A stretch of 64,000 bases of DNA. It comes from Fervidobacterium sp. (GTDB lineage Bacteria; Thermotogota; Thermotogae; Thermotogales; Fervidobacteriaceae). The stretch is from assembly GCA_026419195.1 (NCBI GenBank), contig JANZZV010000005.1, forward strand, positions 62,001 to 126,000, read 5' to 3'. A program made the position numbers and the translations under genes. Positions 26,640 through 34,946 of this stretch are shown here, piece after piece. The number at the start of each line of letters is the position of its first letter. Within the stretch, counting starts at the first letter, position 1. The notes beneath the pieces are model-generated. The model saw only the letters and a program-made list of their open reading frames with translations. It was not told where the DNA came from and did not search any database.

Positions 26640-28828
26640 TAAGAACGCACCACCTTTCTAACACCTGGAGCCGTTTTGAAGAAGCCTATTATATTTTCTA
26701 GCTCCTCAAGTGACTTTACATTTACGTTTAGCGATATTATAACATAATCGTCTGATATGCTCTCAAATTTGAAATTTCTTATCTCTATTTTCTTATCCAT
26801 CGCTCTTGAGAGTAAATCAGGTACACGTTCTTTTTTATCGAGTTCCATTTTCACAAGCACACCGAATTGTGCAGTGATATCGGGGCGCCAAATAGCTGGA
26901 AATTTTCTGTCATTTCCAAGATTTGATATATTTACACAACCGGCACGATGAATAACCAGTCCTCTTTTACTTGCTACACCAACTATTCTATCTCCAGGTA
27001 TTGGATTGCAGCATTTGGCAAATACAGTTTCCAAACCATCGACTCCGTCAACAAGGACTAAAGTCCCCGTTGATTTTTTCTTTCTTGTCTCTATCTTTTT
27101 CTTTTGTTGTTCTTTGTAACCGAGAATAGCCATTAGATCTTCTTGTGTTATAGTCTTGTCTCCAAGCCGAGTTATGAATTCTTCTTCATCTATTTGATGA
27201 AGCACCTGATATTTTTTCAATTCTGGTCTTTCAAGCAGTTCTTCTATCGATACGTTAATTCTCTTGGCAACTCTGCGTAGTACATCTTTTCCACGCTCAA
27301 TCAACTGCTCTCTTTCTTTTTCTTTGAAGAATCGTTTTATCTTCGCCTTTGTTCGTGGACTTTTTGCATATCTTAGCCAGTCAAGGCTTGGTCCTGGAGA
27401 TGATTTGTTTACGATTATTTCAACGACATCACCATTGTTTAATTGATAATCTATAGGTACTATTCTTCCATTAACCTTAGCACCCGCGTAATGATGACCA
27501 ACTTCTGTATGAACAGCGTATGCAAAATCAATAGGTGTGGCACCGTAAGGCAAGTGTATTATCTCACCTTTCGGAGTTAACACAAAAACTTCAGACATCT
27601 GGAGTTCTTTTTTCAAGTCATCTAAGCTTGCATAACCTTGCGCTAATTCCTTCCTCCATTCAGCAAGTCTAAGGATCCATTTTTGTTTTATATCTACAGT
27701 TTCTTCACCTTCTTTGTACACCCAGTGCGCTATTAAGCCGTATTCTGCTTCTTCATGCATTTGATAGTCTCTTATTTGTACTTCAAGAGGTTCACCAAAC
27801 TGCGTTATCACCGTTGTATGTATGGAACGATAACCGTTGGATTTTGGAGCAGCTATGTAATCTTTAAATCGACCTGGTAATGGTACCCAAAGATTATGCA
27901 CAATACCGATTGTTGTATAACAACTTGTCACGTCTTTTACAATAGCACGAAGCCCCATTAAATCAAAAAGTTCATTGAAATCTTTGCCTTTCTGCACCAT
28001 CTTTTTCCAAATACTGTAATAGTGTTTATACCTCCCTTCAACTTTCGCATCTATGTTATGCTCCCTGAGGGAATTCAAAAGTTGTTCGATATAAACTTTC
28101 AACCTTTCTTCCCTTTCTACTCTTTTCTGAGCGATTAGCTGCTTTATTTTTTGATATTCTTCATAGTAAAGTACTTTGAAAGATAAGTCTTCAAGTTCTG
28201 ATTTAATAACGTTAATACCAAGTTTATGTGCGATTGGAGCGTAAACTTCCAAAGTTTCCATAGCCTTGTACCTTTTCTTTTCAACATCATCAACAAAGTC
28301 TATTGTGCGCATGTTGTGTAACCTGTCTGCAAGTTTCACGAAAATGACCCTTATGTCTTCTGCCATTGCAAAAAGCATCTTTTGAATAGTCTCTAATTTT
28401 TTCCTTTGTTCTACATTTCCAACAGGTGCATTTATTTTGCTGACCTTTGTTACACCATCGACTATCAGTGCTATACTTTTTCCAAATCTCTTTTCTATCA
28501 TTTCGTAAGTTACTTTACCGTTACTATCTTCTATTGCATCATGCAGTATAGCTGCAATTATGCTATCCATGTCAAGTTTCAACATTGCAACAATCTTTGC
28601 AACTTCAATAGGATGAACGATAAATGGTTCACCTGATTTTCTATACAAGCCTTCGTAGGCCATTTTAGCCATTTCTAAGGCTTGCTCGATTTTGTTCTTT
28701 TCGTCTTTGCTCACTTTTTTATCAAGTAGTCTTTCTAAATCTTTTACAAAATTTTCGCAATCTACACTAAAGTCTTCTTCTTCTGTCACTACTTTTTTAT
28801 CTTCTGAATCTTTTAATCCGCCTTCCAT
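26639..28828 (-). CDS. relA: Bifunctional (p)ppGpp synthetase/hydrolase
   Basis: A 729-residue RelA/SpoT homologue. The N-terminal HD hydrolase domain has VHPIEVAKIV and LHDAIEDS (His96-Asp97), with MAEDIRVIFVKLADRLHNMRT, so hydrolysis should work. The synthetase domain follows (GLRAIVKDVTSCYTTIGIVHNLW, AAPKSNGYRSIHTTV, EVQIRDYQMHEEAEYGLIAHWVYK). A TGS domain is at about 400-460, a zinc-finger-like region with CCNPIPGDRIVG near 620, and an ACT domain at the end. It sets ppGpp levels in the stringent response. It is the long Rel type typical of bacteria with one copy. GAGGT precedes the ATG. Confidence 0.95.
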   Translation of the reverse strand: MEGGLKDSEDKKVVTEEEDFSVDCENFVKDLERLLDKKVSKDEKNKIEQALEMAKMAYEGLYRKSGEPFIVHPIEVAKIVAMLKLDMDSIIAAILHDAIEDSNGKVTYEMIEKRFGKSIALIVDGVTKVSKINAPVGNVEQRKKLETIQKMLFAMAEDIRVIFVKLADRLHNMRTIDFVDDVEKKRYKAMETLEVYAPIAHKLGINVIKSELEDLSFKVLYYEEYQKIKQLIAQKRVEREERLKVYIEQLLNSLREHNIDAKVEGRYKHYYSIWKKMVQKGKDFNELFDLMGLRAIVKDVTSCYTTIGIVHNLWVPLPGRFKDYIAAPKSNGYRSIHTTVITQFGEPLEVQIRDYQMHEEAEYGLIAHWVYKEGEETVDIKQKWILRLAEWRKELAQGYASLDDLKKELQMSEVFVLTPKGEIIHLPYGATPIDFAYAVHTEVGHHYAGAKVNGRIVPIDYQLNNGDVVEIIVNKSSPGPSLDWLRYAKSPRTKAKIKRFFKEKEREQLIERGKDVLRRVAKRINVSIEELLERPELKKYQVLHQIDEEEFITRLGDKTITQEDLMAILGYKEQQKKKIETRKKKSTGTLVLVDGVDGLETVFAKCCNPIPGDRIVGVASKRGLVIHRAGCVNISNLGNDRKFPAIWRPDITAQFGVLVKMELDKKERVPDLLSRAMDKKIEIRNFKFESISDDYVIISLNVNVKSLEELENIIGFFKTAPGVRKVVRS

Positions 28829-28860
28829 ATGGATACCTCTTTAATTTAATATTGTATTTT

Positions 28861-29700
28861 TTAAATAACCAATTTCTTAACGGCATCAAATTTTTCTTTA
28901 TCAGCAACGTGTAAATATATGCTTGTGGTACTCAAATTTGCATGCCCTAAGAGTTCTTGAACGATTTTAACGTTTACGTTGTTCATTATCAAATGTGTTG
29001 CAAAAGAGTGTCTGAGTGTGTGAGGATGTATATGTTTTGTTATTCCAGCCCTCTTAGCAGCTCTCTTGACAATTCTAAAAACTGTTGATGGATGTACGGG
29101 TTTACCTTTGTTCTCTACAAAATAAATCTTGGGTTTATACGTATTTAAATATTTCTCAAGTAATGGAACGATTAACTCGTTGATTGGTACAAGTCTGTCT
29201 TTATTACCTTTACCCATCACAATTTTCAAATACGGTGGATAAAGTGAAATATCTTCAATTCTCAGATTACACAACTCACCAACACGTAGTCCACAAAAGT
29301 AAAGTAGTGAGATTATGGTCTTGTATTTTAGTTCTTTTACTTCATCGTAAGCATCCAACATTAACCTGACTTCCTCCATGGTAAGGAAGTTTGGAATTTT
29401 CTTTCTTAATCTCGGATGTCTTATTCTTTCCGTTGGATTTTCACCTATTAAACCGAGTAACTGTAAGTAATCATAAATAGTTTTTATCGAAGAAATATAC
29501 CGAGAAATAGTGCTCTCTGTAACATTATCGCCTGTTATTTCACCTTTTGACAACGCTTTCACAAAATTCTCCACGTCGGATCTTGTGACATCCTTTGGAG
29601 CTTTTTGGACATACTCGAAGAATCGCTTTATATCTTTTAAATACGCCTTAACTGTGTTTTCGGAACTTCTTCTGACATGTACGAGGTAGTCTTCGTACAT
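28861..29700 (-). CDS. xerD: Tyrosine recombinase of the Xer type
   Basis: A 279-residue integrase-family recombinase, probably the single Xer protein that resolves chromosome dimers. The N-terminal SAM-like domain starts YEDYLVHVRRSSENTVKAYLKDIKRFFEYV. The catalytic residues are visible: Arg in LLYFCGLRVGELCNL, Lys in MGKGNKDRLVP, HTLRHSFATHL, LLGHANLSTTSIYLHV with His and the nucleophile Tyr. The ATG at 29700 has no clear Shine-Dalgarno sequence and the frame is open upstream only to a stop at about 29727, where no usual start codon occurs; coupling to rnc translation may help. No phage or insertion context is present. xerC versus xerD cannot be decided. Confidence 0.88.
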   Translation of the reverse strand: MYEDYLVHVRRSSENTVKAYLKDIKRFFEYVQKAPKDVTRSDVENFVKALSKGEITGDNVTESTISRYISSIKTIYDYLQLLGLIGENPTERIRHPRLRKKIPNFLTMEEVRLMLDAYDEVKELKYKTIISLLYFCGLRVGELCNLRIEDISLYPPYLKIVMGKGNKDRLVPINELIVPLLEKYLNTYKPKIYFVENKGKPVHPSTVFRIVKRAAKRAGITKHIHPHTLRHSFATHLIMNNVNVKIVQELLGHANLSTTSIYLHVADKEKFDAVKKLVI

Positions 29701-29726
29701 TCTAAGTAAAGTTTGTATATCGATAC

Positions 29727-30464
29727 CTAATCACTCCCATTTGAACCTTCCGTATCTTCAACAAGCAGTTCATATGCCTTTTTAGCAGCATCTTTCTCGG
29801 CATCTTTTTTTGAATATCCACTTCCAGTTGATATCTTGCGTCCTTGTATATACAGCTCAACCGTAAACTTCCCATTCTCATCATTTTTAACGGTTCTGTA
29901 TTCCGGCAGTTCTTTGTAACGCTCCTGGGTTATTTCTTGTAAAGCGGTTTTATAATCGAATATTCTCTGACCTGTCAAAAAGATCTCTATCGCCGTAGCA
30001 AAATTTCTACCAAAAACATTTATTACACTTTTAAGTCCGCCATCAAGGTAAATAGCGGCACATAAAGCCTCAAATGCATCTGCAAGAATACTGCTTCTTG
30101 ATCTCCCACCCGTTTTTTCTTCACCTTTGCCAAGGAAGATGTACCTACCAAGCTGATATTCATTTGCTATTTCGGTAAGTACTTCTTCGCTGGCAACGGC
30201 TCCCTTAACTTTTGCCATATCTCCTTCCGTTGCTTCAGGATAGTTTCTGTAAAGCAAATCACAAACTACCAACTCTACAACAGCATCTCCAAGAAACTCC
30301 AGTCTTTCATTGTTTTTAATATTTCTACCAAGCTGATTCACTTCGTATGTGTAACTTGAGTGGCAGAGGGCATTGAACAAGAGCATGATATCTTTGAAAC
30401 GATATCCGAGTTTTTCCTCAAATTCTCCAAGTATTCGTCTTTCTCTATCTCGTATGTCTTCCAT
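29727..30464 (-). CDS. rnc: Ribonuclease III
   Basis: RNase III cuts double-stranded RNA, including rRNA precursors. It has 245 residues. The nuclease domain shows NERLEFLGDAVVELVV (signature) and DAFEALCAAIYLDGG, carrying the acidic metal ligands. The double-stranded RNA-binding domain follows at about 165-235 (DYKTALQEITQERYKELPEYRTV, GSGYSKKDAEKDAAKKAYELL). The first 127 bases overlap the end of the PP-loop gene in a different frame. The family alignment needs the sequence from about RRILGEFEEKLGYRFK, so most of this overlap is real coding for RNase III. Confidence 0.95.
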   Translation of the reverse strand: MEDIRDRERRILGEFEEKLGYRFKDIMLLFNALCHSSYTYEVNQLGRNIKNNERLEFLGDAVVELVVCDLLYRNYPEATEGDMAKVKGAVASEEVLTEIANEYQLGRYIFLGKGEEKTGGRSRSSILADAFEALCAAIYLDGGLKSVINVFGRNFATAIEIFLTGQRIFDYKTALQEITQERYKELPEYRTVKNDENGKFTVELYIQGRKISTGSGYSKKDAEKDAAKKAYELLVEDTEGSNGSD

Positions 30465-31402
30465 TCACGCACCTCCACGACGTGAAATGTTCTAAGTTTA
30501 TTGTTTCTTGATTCGTGCCATTCAACCTTGATCGGTACTGCGAATTCTGGTTTTAATTTTCCTTCGGTAATCCAAAATTTAGATTCTTCCACCCTATATA
30601 TAGATGGATTAGCTACAATTGTCAAAAGAAGTGGCCTATCTGCAACTATGACCTCATCAATAACGCTAAGTTTTTCTATTTCTTTTGTTATTTCATACAC
30701 TTCATTTCTGAATGGTCTTAAGTTAACTACCGCAATGTTCTTCGAAAGCGGACCAACTATCTTCACATTTGCAATCTCGTTATTTGATGGAAAATATCTT
30801 AGTAGAATCTCGTTTGCAAGAGCTGTTGCTTGTCCATGATACGATGGATTTGTCATTGGTTTAAGCAAATGTTTTAATTTGCATCCTTCTCTAAGTGCGT
30901 GTTCTCCTATTCTTCTTATTTTTACTCCAAATCTATCGAGTATATTTCTAATCTCATCTTTTTCCAAATCGCCGAGTGGTGCGTACATTCCATTAAATAT
31001 CCTTAAGCCAGTTTTACCCCATGTGTCCGACGAATTTGAACCAGTTACGACCAAACGTCCATTTGCATATTCAAGTACGCTTTTCATCTTAATTTCCTTT
31101 GTACACATATTGCAAGAAGGACCGTACTTCCAAATTTTCTCTTGACCTAAGTTGGTAACAAATGTCAATTTAAAACCGTATTGTTCAGCAAATTCAGAAA
31201 CTATCTTAATGCTGTTTTCATACGTGTACGGGCCATAGACAACATGAACCAGTTCCACATTTTCTTTACCTACTGCTTCTGCACAAAGCAAAGCTGCTGC
31301 AGTGCTATCCATACCTCCGGAAAAGGCAACAACAAAACTTTGGTTGCACTGAGAAAAAGTATCTTGAATATCTTTGATTATTGATTCAACATTCTTGTAC
31401 AT
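30338..31402 (-). CDS. PP-loop ATP pyrophosphatase, LarE/ExsB-like
   Basis: A 354-residue protein of the PP-loop superfamily, which adenylates its substrate (tRNA base, cofactor or enzyme). The PP-loop SGGMDSTAAALL lies at residues 29-40. A CNMC pair near residue 98 and EGCKLKHLL near 185 could bind a cluster or carry sulfur, as in LarE and TtuA-like proteins. The C-terminal 170 residues hold no motif I know. The last 42 residues are encoded out of frame over the start of rnc, an unusual length of overlap. The start has GGAGGT seven bases before the ATG. The substrate is unknown. Confidence 0.78.
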   Translation of the reverse strand: MYKNVESIIKDIQDTFSQCNQSFVVAFSGGMDSTAAALLCAEAVGKENVELVHVVYGPYTYENSIKIVSEFAEQYGFKLTFVTNLGQEKIWKYGPSCNMCTKEIKMKSVLEYANGRLVVTGSNSSDTWGKTGLRIFNGMYAPLGDLEKDEIRNILDRFGVKIRRIGEHALREGCKLKHLLKPMTNPSYHGQATALANEILLRYFPSNNEIANVKIVGPLSKNIAVVNLRPFRNEVYEITKEIEKLSVIDEVIVADRPLLLTIVANPSIYRVEESKFWITEGKLKPEFAVPIKVEWHESRNNKLRTFHVVEVREWKTYEIEKDEYLENLRKNSDIVSKISCSCSMPSATQVTHTK

Positions 31403-31608
31403 TTTCTCGTACCTCCAAGATCAGCTCTCTCAATGGTCTTAAAATTGCTTTTTTGCCGATTATTATACATATTTTACCATGACTTTGGCTGAAATTGAAC
31501 ATATATTACCTCTTGTGATATCTATCGCACTTGGAAAAAATTTCTACATTGTCGTTAGTTTTGAAAAGATCAAGTATCATGATAAACTTGTGACTGGGGG
31601 TGATAAAC

Positions 31609-33267
31609 ATGTTGTCAGATATCGAAATTGCCAAAAGTGCTAAATTGAAAGATATAACAGAAATAACACGCTATTTGGGAATTCCTGACGATATGATAAA
31701 ACTGCATGGAAGATATATAGCAAAAGTAGACCACAAGTATTTAAAAACCTTGCAAGATAGACAGGATGGTAAACTTATCCTTGTAACCGCGATAACTCCA
31801 ACACCTGCTGGTGAAGGAAAGACCACAACAAGTATAGGACTTTCAATGGCTTTAAACAAGATTGGCAAGCGATCTATAGTTACAATAAGGGAACCTTCAC
31901 TTGGACCTGTCTTTGGGGTTAAAGGAGGAGCTGCTGGCGGAGGTTATTCACAAGTTTTACCAATGGAAGATATAAACTTGCATTTCACGGGTGATATTCA
32001 TGCAGTTACAGCTGCGCACAATTTGATTTCAGCAATGATAGATGCTCATATAAATCATGGTAATGAGCTTGGAATAGACATAAGAAAGGTTTATTGGAAG
32101 CGTGCTATGGACATGAATGACAGGGCATTAAGAGAAATAGTTATAGCCCTAGGCGGTAGCGCAAATGGTTTCCCACGTGAAGATGGATTTATCATCACAG
32201 CAGCTTCTGAAATCATGGCAGCGTTATGCCTTGCAAAAGACTTACAAGATCTGAAAAGCAGAATAGGAGAGATCATAATTGCTCAATCAAATAGCGGATT
32301 AGTAAGAGTAAAAGATCTACACATTCAAGGTGCTGTTACAGCATTGTTGAAAGACGCAATAAATCCTAATTTAGTACAAACAATCGAAAACACGCCAGCA
32401 TTTGTACACGGTGGTCCGTTTGCAAACATTGCTCATGGTACAAACAGTATTGTAGCAACAAAACTTGCCCTTAAACTTGCAGACTATGTGGTAACTGAAG
32501 CGGGTTTCGCAGCGGATCTTGGCGCCCAAAAATTCCTTGATTTCGTTGCACCAGTAGGCAATATCTTTGTTGATGCCGTAGTTATCGTCGCTTCAATCAG
32601 AGCTCTCAAGTATCATGGAGGTGTATCAAAAGATGATCTAACAAAAGAAAACACAGAAGCAGTACTGAGAGGAATGGATAATTTGAAAGTTCACATTGAG
32701 AATATGAAAAAATATGGTTTGCCTGTAGTTGTTGCACTTAATAAATTCTCATCGGATACGAAGTCAGAGATAGACGCTGTGTTGAGTAATTGTCCGGTGA
32801 AATGCGTAATAAACGAAGCTTACTCAAAAGGCTCAGAGGGTGCAATAGATCTCGCACAAGCTGTCGTTGAAATCGTTCAATCCACACCAAGCCAGTACAA
32901 ACCACTTGTGAGCTTAGACTTACCAGTTGAACAAAAAGTAGAGATGATAGCAAAAGAAATTTACAGGGCCGGAAAAGTTATATACACAGACGTTGCAAAA
33001 TCAAAGTTGTCTGTATTAAAAAAGAATGGATTTGGCAACTATCCAGTTATAATAGCCAAAACGCAAAACAGTATCTCAGATGATCCAAAGAAAATAAATG
33101 CACCATCCAATTACGAATTCACCATTCGTGATTTCCAAATTAGCGCTGGTGCTGGATTTGTTGTAGCTTTAGCTGGAGAGATAATGCTAATGCCAGGTTT
33201 GCCGAAAATACCAGCTGCTGTAAATATAGATATCGACGAAAATGGTGAAATCAAAGGATTATTCTGA
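31609..33267 (+). CDS. fhs: Formate-tetrahydrofolate ligase
   Basis: Fhs makes 10-formyl-tetrahydrofolate from formate, ATP and THF, feeding purine synthesis and one-carbon metabolism. It has 552 residues. The P-loop region [17 protein letters not shown] is at about 57-73, [23 protein letters not shown] follows, and the C-terminal [26 protein letters not shown] block is typical. It starts at the ATG at 31609 after GGGGGTGATAAAC; a GTG at 31600 is part of the ribosome site. A degenerate TTGTGA-n6-TCGCAC palindrome lies about 80 bases upstream. It is transcribed away from the minus-strand genes. Confidence 0.96.
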   Translation: MLSDIEIAKSAKLKDITEITRYLGIPDDMIKLHGRYIAKVDHKYLKTLQDRQDGKLILVTAITPTPAGEGKTTTSIGLSMALNKIGKRSIVTIREPSLGPVFGVKGGAAGGGYSQVLPMEDINLHFTGDIHAVTAAHNLISAMIDAHINHGNELGIDIRKVYWKRAMDMNDRALREIVIALGGSANGFPREDGFIITAASEIMAALCLAKDLQDLKSRIGEIIIAQSNSGLVRVKDLHIQGAVTALLKDAINPNLVQTIENTPAFVHGGPFANIAHGTNSIVATKLALKLADYVVTEAGFAADLGAQKFLDFVAPVGNIFVDAVVIVASIRALKYHGGVSKDDLTKENTEAVLRGMDNLKVHIENMKKYGLPVVVALNKFSSDTKSEIDAVLSNCPVKCVINEAYSKGSEGAIDLAQAVVEIVQSTPSQYKPLVSLDLPVEQKVEMIAKEIYRAGKVIYTDVAKSKLSVLKKNGFGNYPVIIAKTQNSISDDPKKINAPSNYEFTIRDFQISAGAGFVVALAGEIMLMPGLPKIPAAVNIDIDENGEIKGLF

Positions 33268-33365
33268 TGTTTAAATAAATAACGACAGATAATCGAAAAT
33301 GCATACATGAAGATATCTAAACATATATGAGAAAAAAGAAGATTTTAACTATTTTCCTCAGAAAA

Positions 33366-33392
33366 TGTGATACACTTCACAATAATTATAGT
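33366..33392 (+). promoter_or_regulatory. Rex/CRP-like palindrome and -10 of gdhA
   Basis: TGTGA-TACACT-TCACA (33366-33381), a perfect five-base inverted repeat with six-base spacer, extended to ATGTGA-n6-TCACAA. It differs by one base from the Rex half-site pattern TTGTGA-n6-TCACAA and also fits a CRP/FNR-type site. TATAGT at 33387-33392 follows at once as a possible -10, so a bound protein would cover the promoter. That position suggests repression. Confidence 0.5.
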
Positions 33393-33443
33393 TGCTCATG
33401 GCGACTGCATAAAAGATAATAGAAATGTACTTATCCAAAAAGC

Positions 33444-33460
33444 TGCAGGCCGAACCTGCA
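33444..33460 (+). promoter_or_regulatory. Small hairpin in the gdhA leader
   Basis: TGCAGG (33444-33449) and CCTGCA (33455-33460) form a six-base stem with loop CCGAA. It lies 14 bases before the GGAGGG ribosome site of gdhA and could affect translation or RNA stability. There is no T run, so it is not a terminator. Confidence 0.4.
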
Positions 33461-33487
33461 ACAAAAAAGTCAAGGAGGGTGCAAGAA

Positions 33488-34771
33488 ATGAAACTAAGTA
33501 CTATGGGAAACCTCAAACCGTTTGGTCCGTTGTATGAAAATGCTCAAAAACAGTTTTTGAAAGCAGCTGAATTGATGGACCTTGATCCAAACATCGGTAA
33601 CTTTTTACTTTGGCCCCAGAGGATATTAGAAGTTCACTTCCCAGTCGTAATGGATGATGGTAGAGTTGAAATATTTGAAGGTTTTAGAGTACAACATAAT
33701 ACAGCAAGAGGACCTGCAAAAGGTGGAATCAGGTATCATCCTGACACAAATCTTGATGAAGTTGCCTCACTTGCTTTTTGGATGACTTGGAAATGTGCTG
33801 TTATGAACCTTCCATATGGTGGGGGTAAAGGTGGTGTCAAGGTCGATGTGACCAAGCTTTCAGAGAAAGAGCTTGAAAGACTCAGCAGAAGGTACTTTTC
33901 TGAAATTCAAATATTAGTTGGTCCACAGAAAGATATTCCAGCTCCAGATGTAAATACAAACGCTAAGATCATGGCATGGTATATGGACACATACAGCATG
34001 AACGTTGGTTATACCGCACTTGGTGTTGTAACTGGTAAGCCACTCGACTTAGGTGGTTCGGAAGGTAGACCAGAAGCAACAGGTAGAGGAGTGGCAATAA
34101 CAGCCAATGAAGCTTGTAAAGTACTTGGAAAAGACATCTCTAAAACAACTGTAGCTATCCAAGGTTTTGGTAATGTTGGTTCTTACAGTGCGAAAATACT
34201 CAGCGAAGAATTTGGTGCGAAGATAGTCGCAGTAAGTGACGTAAGTGGTGGCATATACAACGAAAACGGTCTTGATATTAACGATCTAATTGCATACAGA
34301 GATTCAAATAAAGGTATAATTAAGGGTTATCCAAAAGGAAAACCTATTTCAAACGAAGAATTACTCGAATTAGATGTTGATATACTTGTTCCGGCAGCTT
34401 TGGAAAATGCAATAACTGAGAAGAACGCTAACAATATCAGAGCAAAGATAATAGTTGAAGGTGCAAATGGACCAACAACACCAGAAGCCGAAGAAGTACT
34501 CATTAAGAAAGGTATTCTTGTAGTGCCAGATATTCTTGCAAACGCCGGTGGTGTTACCGTGTCTTACTTTGAATGGGTACAAGACCTGCAAACGTTCTTC
34601 TGGGATATAGACGATATTAGAAAGAAATTAACAAAGATGATGGTCAATGCTTTCGGAGAAGTTTACAAGACAAAAGAAAAATACAACACGGACATGAGAA
34701 CCGCCGCATACATCGTTGCAATCAACAGAGTAGCAAACGCTGTAAAAGAAAGAGGATATTATCCAATGTAA
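33488..34771 (+). CDS. gdhA: Glutamate dehydrogenase
   Basis: GdhA interconverts glutamate with 2-oxoglutarate and ammonia using NAD(P). From the ATG at 33488 it has 427 residues, the hexameric class I size. The catalytic lysine is in LPYGGGKGGVKVD, the first domain also has FRVQHNTARGPAKGGIRYHP, and the Rossmann part has VAIQGFGNVGSYSA. Coenzyme preference cannot be read with certainty. In a fermenter of peptides it would link amino acid transamination to reduced cofactor. The start is set by GGAGGG; an ATG 63 bases upstream has no ribosome site. A Rex/CRP-like palindrome lies in the promoter region and a strong terminator follows. Confidence 0.95.
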   Translation: MKLSTMGNLKPFGPLYENAQKQFLKAAELMDLDPNIGNFLLWPQRILEVHFPVVMDDGRVEIFEGFRVQHNTARGPAKGGIRYHPDTNLDEVASLAFWMTWKCAVMNLPYGGGKGGVKVDVTKLSEKELERLSRRYFSEIQILVGPQKDIPAPDVNTNAKIMAWYMDTYSMNVGYTALGVVTGKPLDLGGSEGRPEATGRGVAITANEACKVLGKDISKTTVAIQGFGNVGSYSAKILSEEFGAKIVAVSDVSGGIYNENGLDINDLIAYRDSNKGIIKGYPKGKPISNEELLELDVDILVPAALENAITEKNANNIRAKIIVEGANGPTTPEAEEVLIKKGILVVPDILANAGGVTVSYFEWVQDLQTFFWDIDDIRKKLTKMMVNAFGEVYKTKEKYNTDMRTAAYIVAINRVANAVKERGYYPM

Positions 34772-34802
34772 TACAAAAACTTGAAGATAAAGGTTTTCAT
34801 CG

Positions 34803-34835
34803 AATCCGGAATCCAAAATGGATTCCGGATTTTTT
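34803..34835 (+). terminator. Terminator of gdhA
   Basis: A 13-bp perfect stem AATCCGGAATCCA (34803-34815) with TGGATTCCGGATT (34819-34831), three-base loop AAA, running into six T residues (34830-34835). It is the strongest intrinsic terminator in the window and isolates gdhA from the ABC exporter gene. Confidence 0.93.
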
Positions 34836-34868
34836 AACTCATGCTTAAAGATTGATCATCTTTAGATA

Positions 34869-34897
34869 TTACATTTTCAGCACAGATGTTGTATAAT
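34869..34897 (+). promoter_or_regulatory. Promoter of the ABC exporter gene
   Basis: TTACAT at 34869-34874 and a perfect TATAAT at 34892-34897 with a 17-base spacer, placed between the gdhA terminator and the exporter start at 34947. Transcription should begin near 34904. Confidence 0.6.
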
Positions 34898-34946
34898 TAA
34901 GATAATTAGCATAGCAAATTAATTAGATTTCGGGGTGGTGTTGATT

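Noticed and set aside
28861-29700. Phage or transposon integrase
   Set aside because: The protein is short and Xer-like, sits in a housekeeping run next to rnc and relA, and no attachment site, phage gene or flanking repeat was seen.
29702-29884. Short minus-strand frame at the end of rnc
   Set aside because: It lies inside the double-stranded RNA-binding domain of RNase III in another frame and has no ribosome site.
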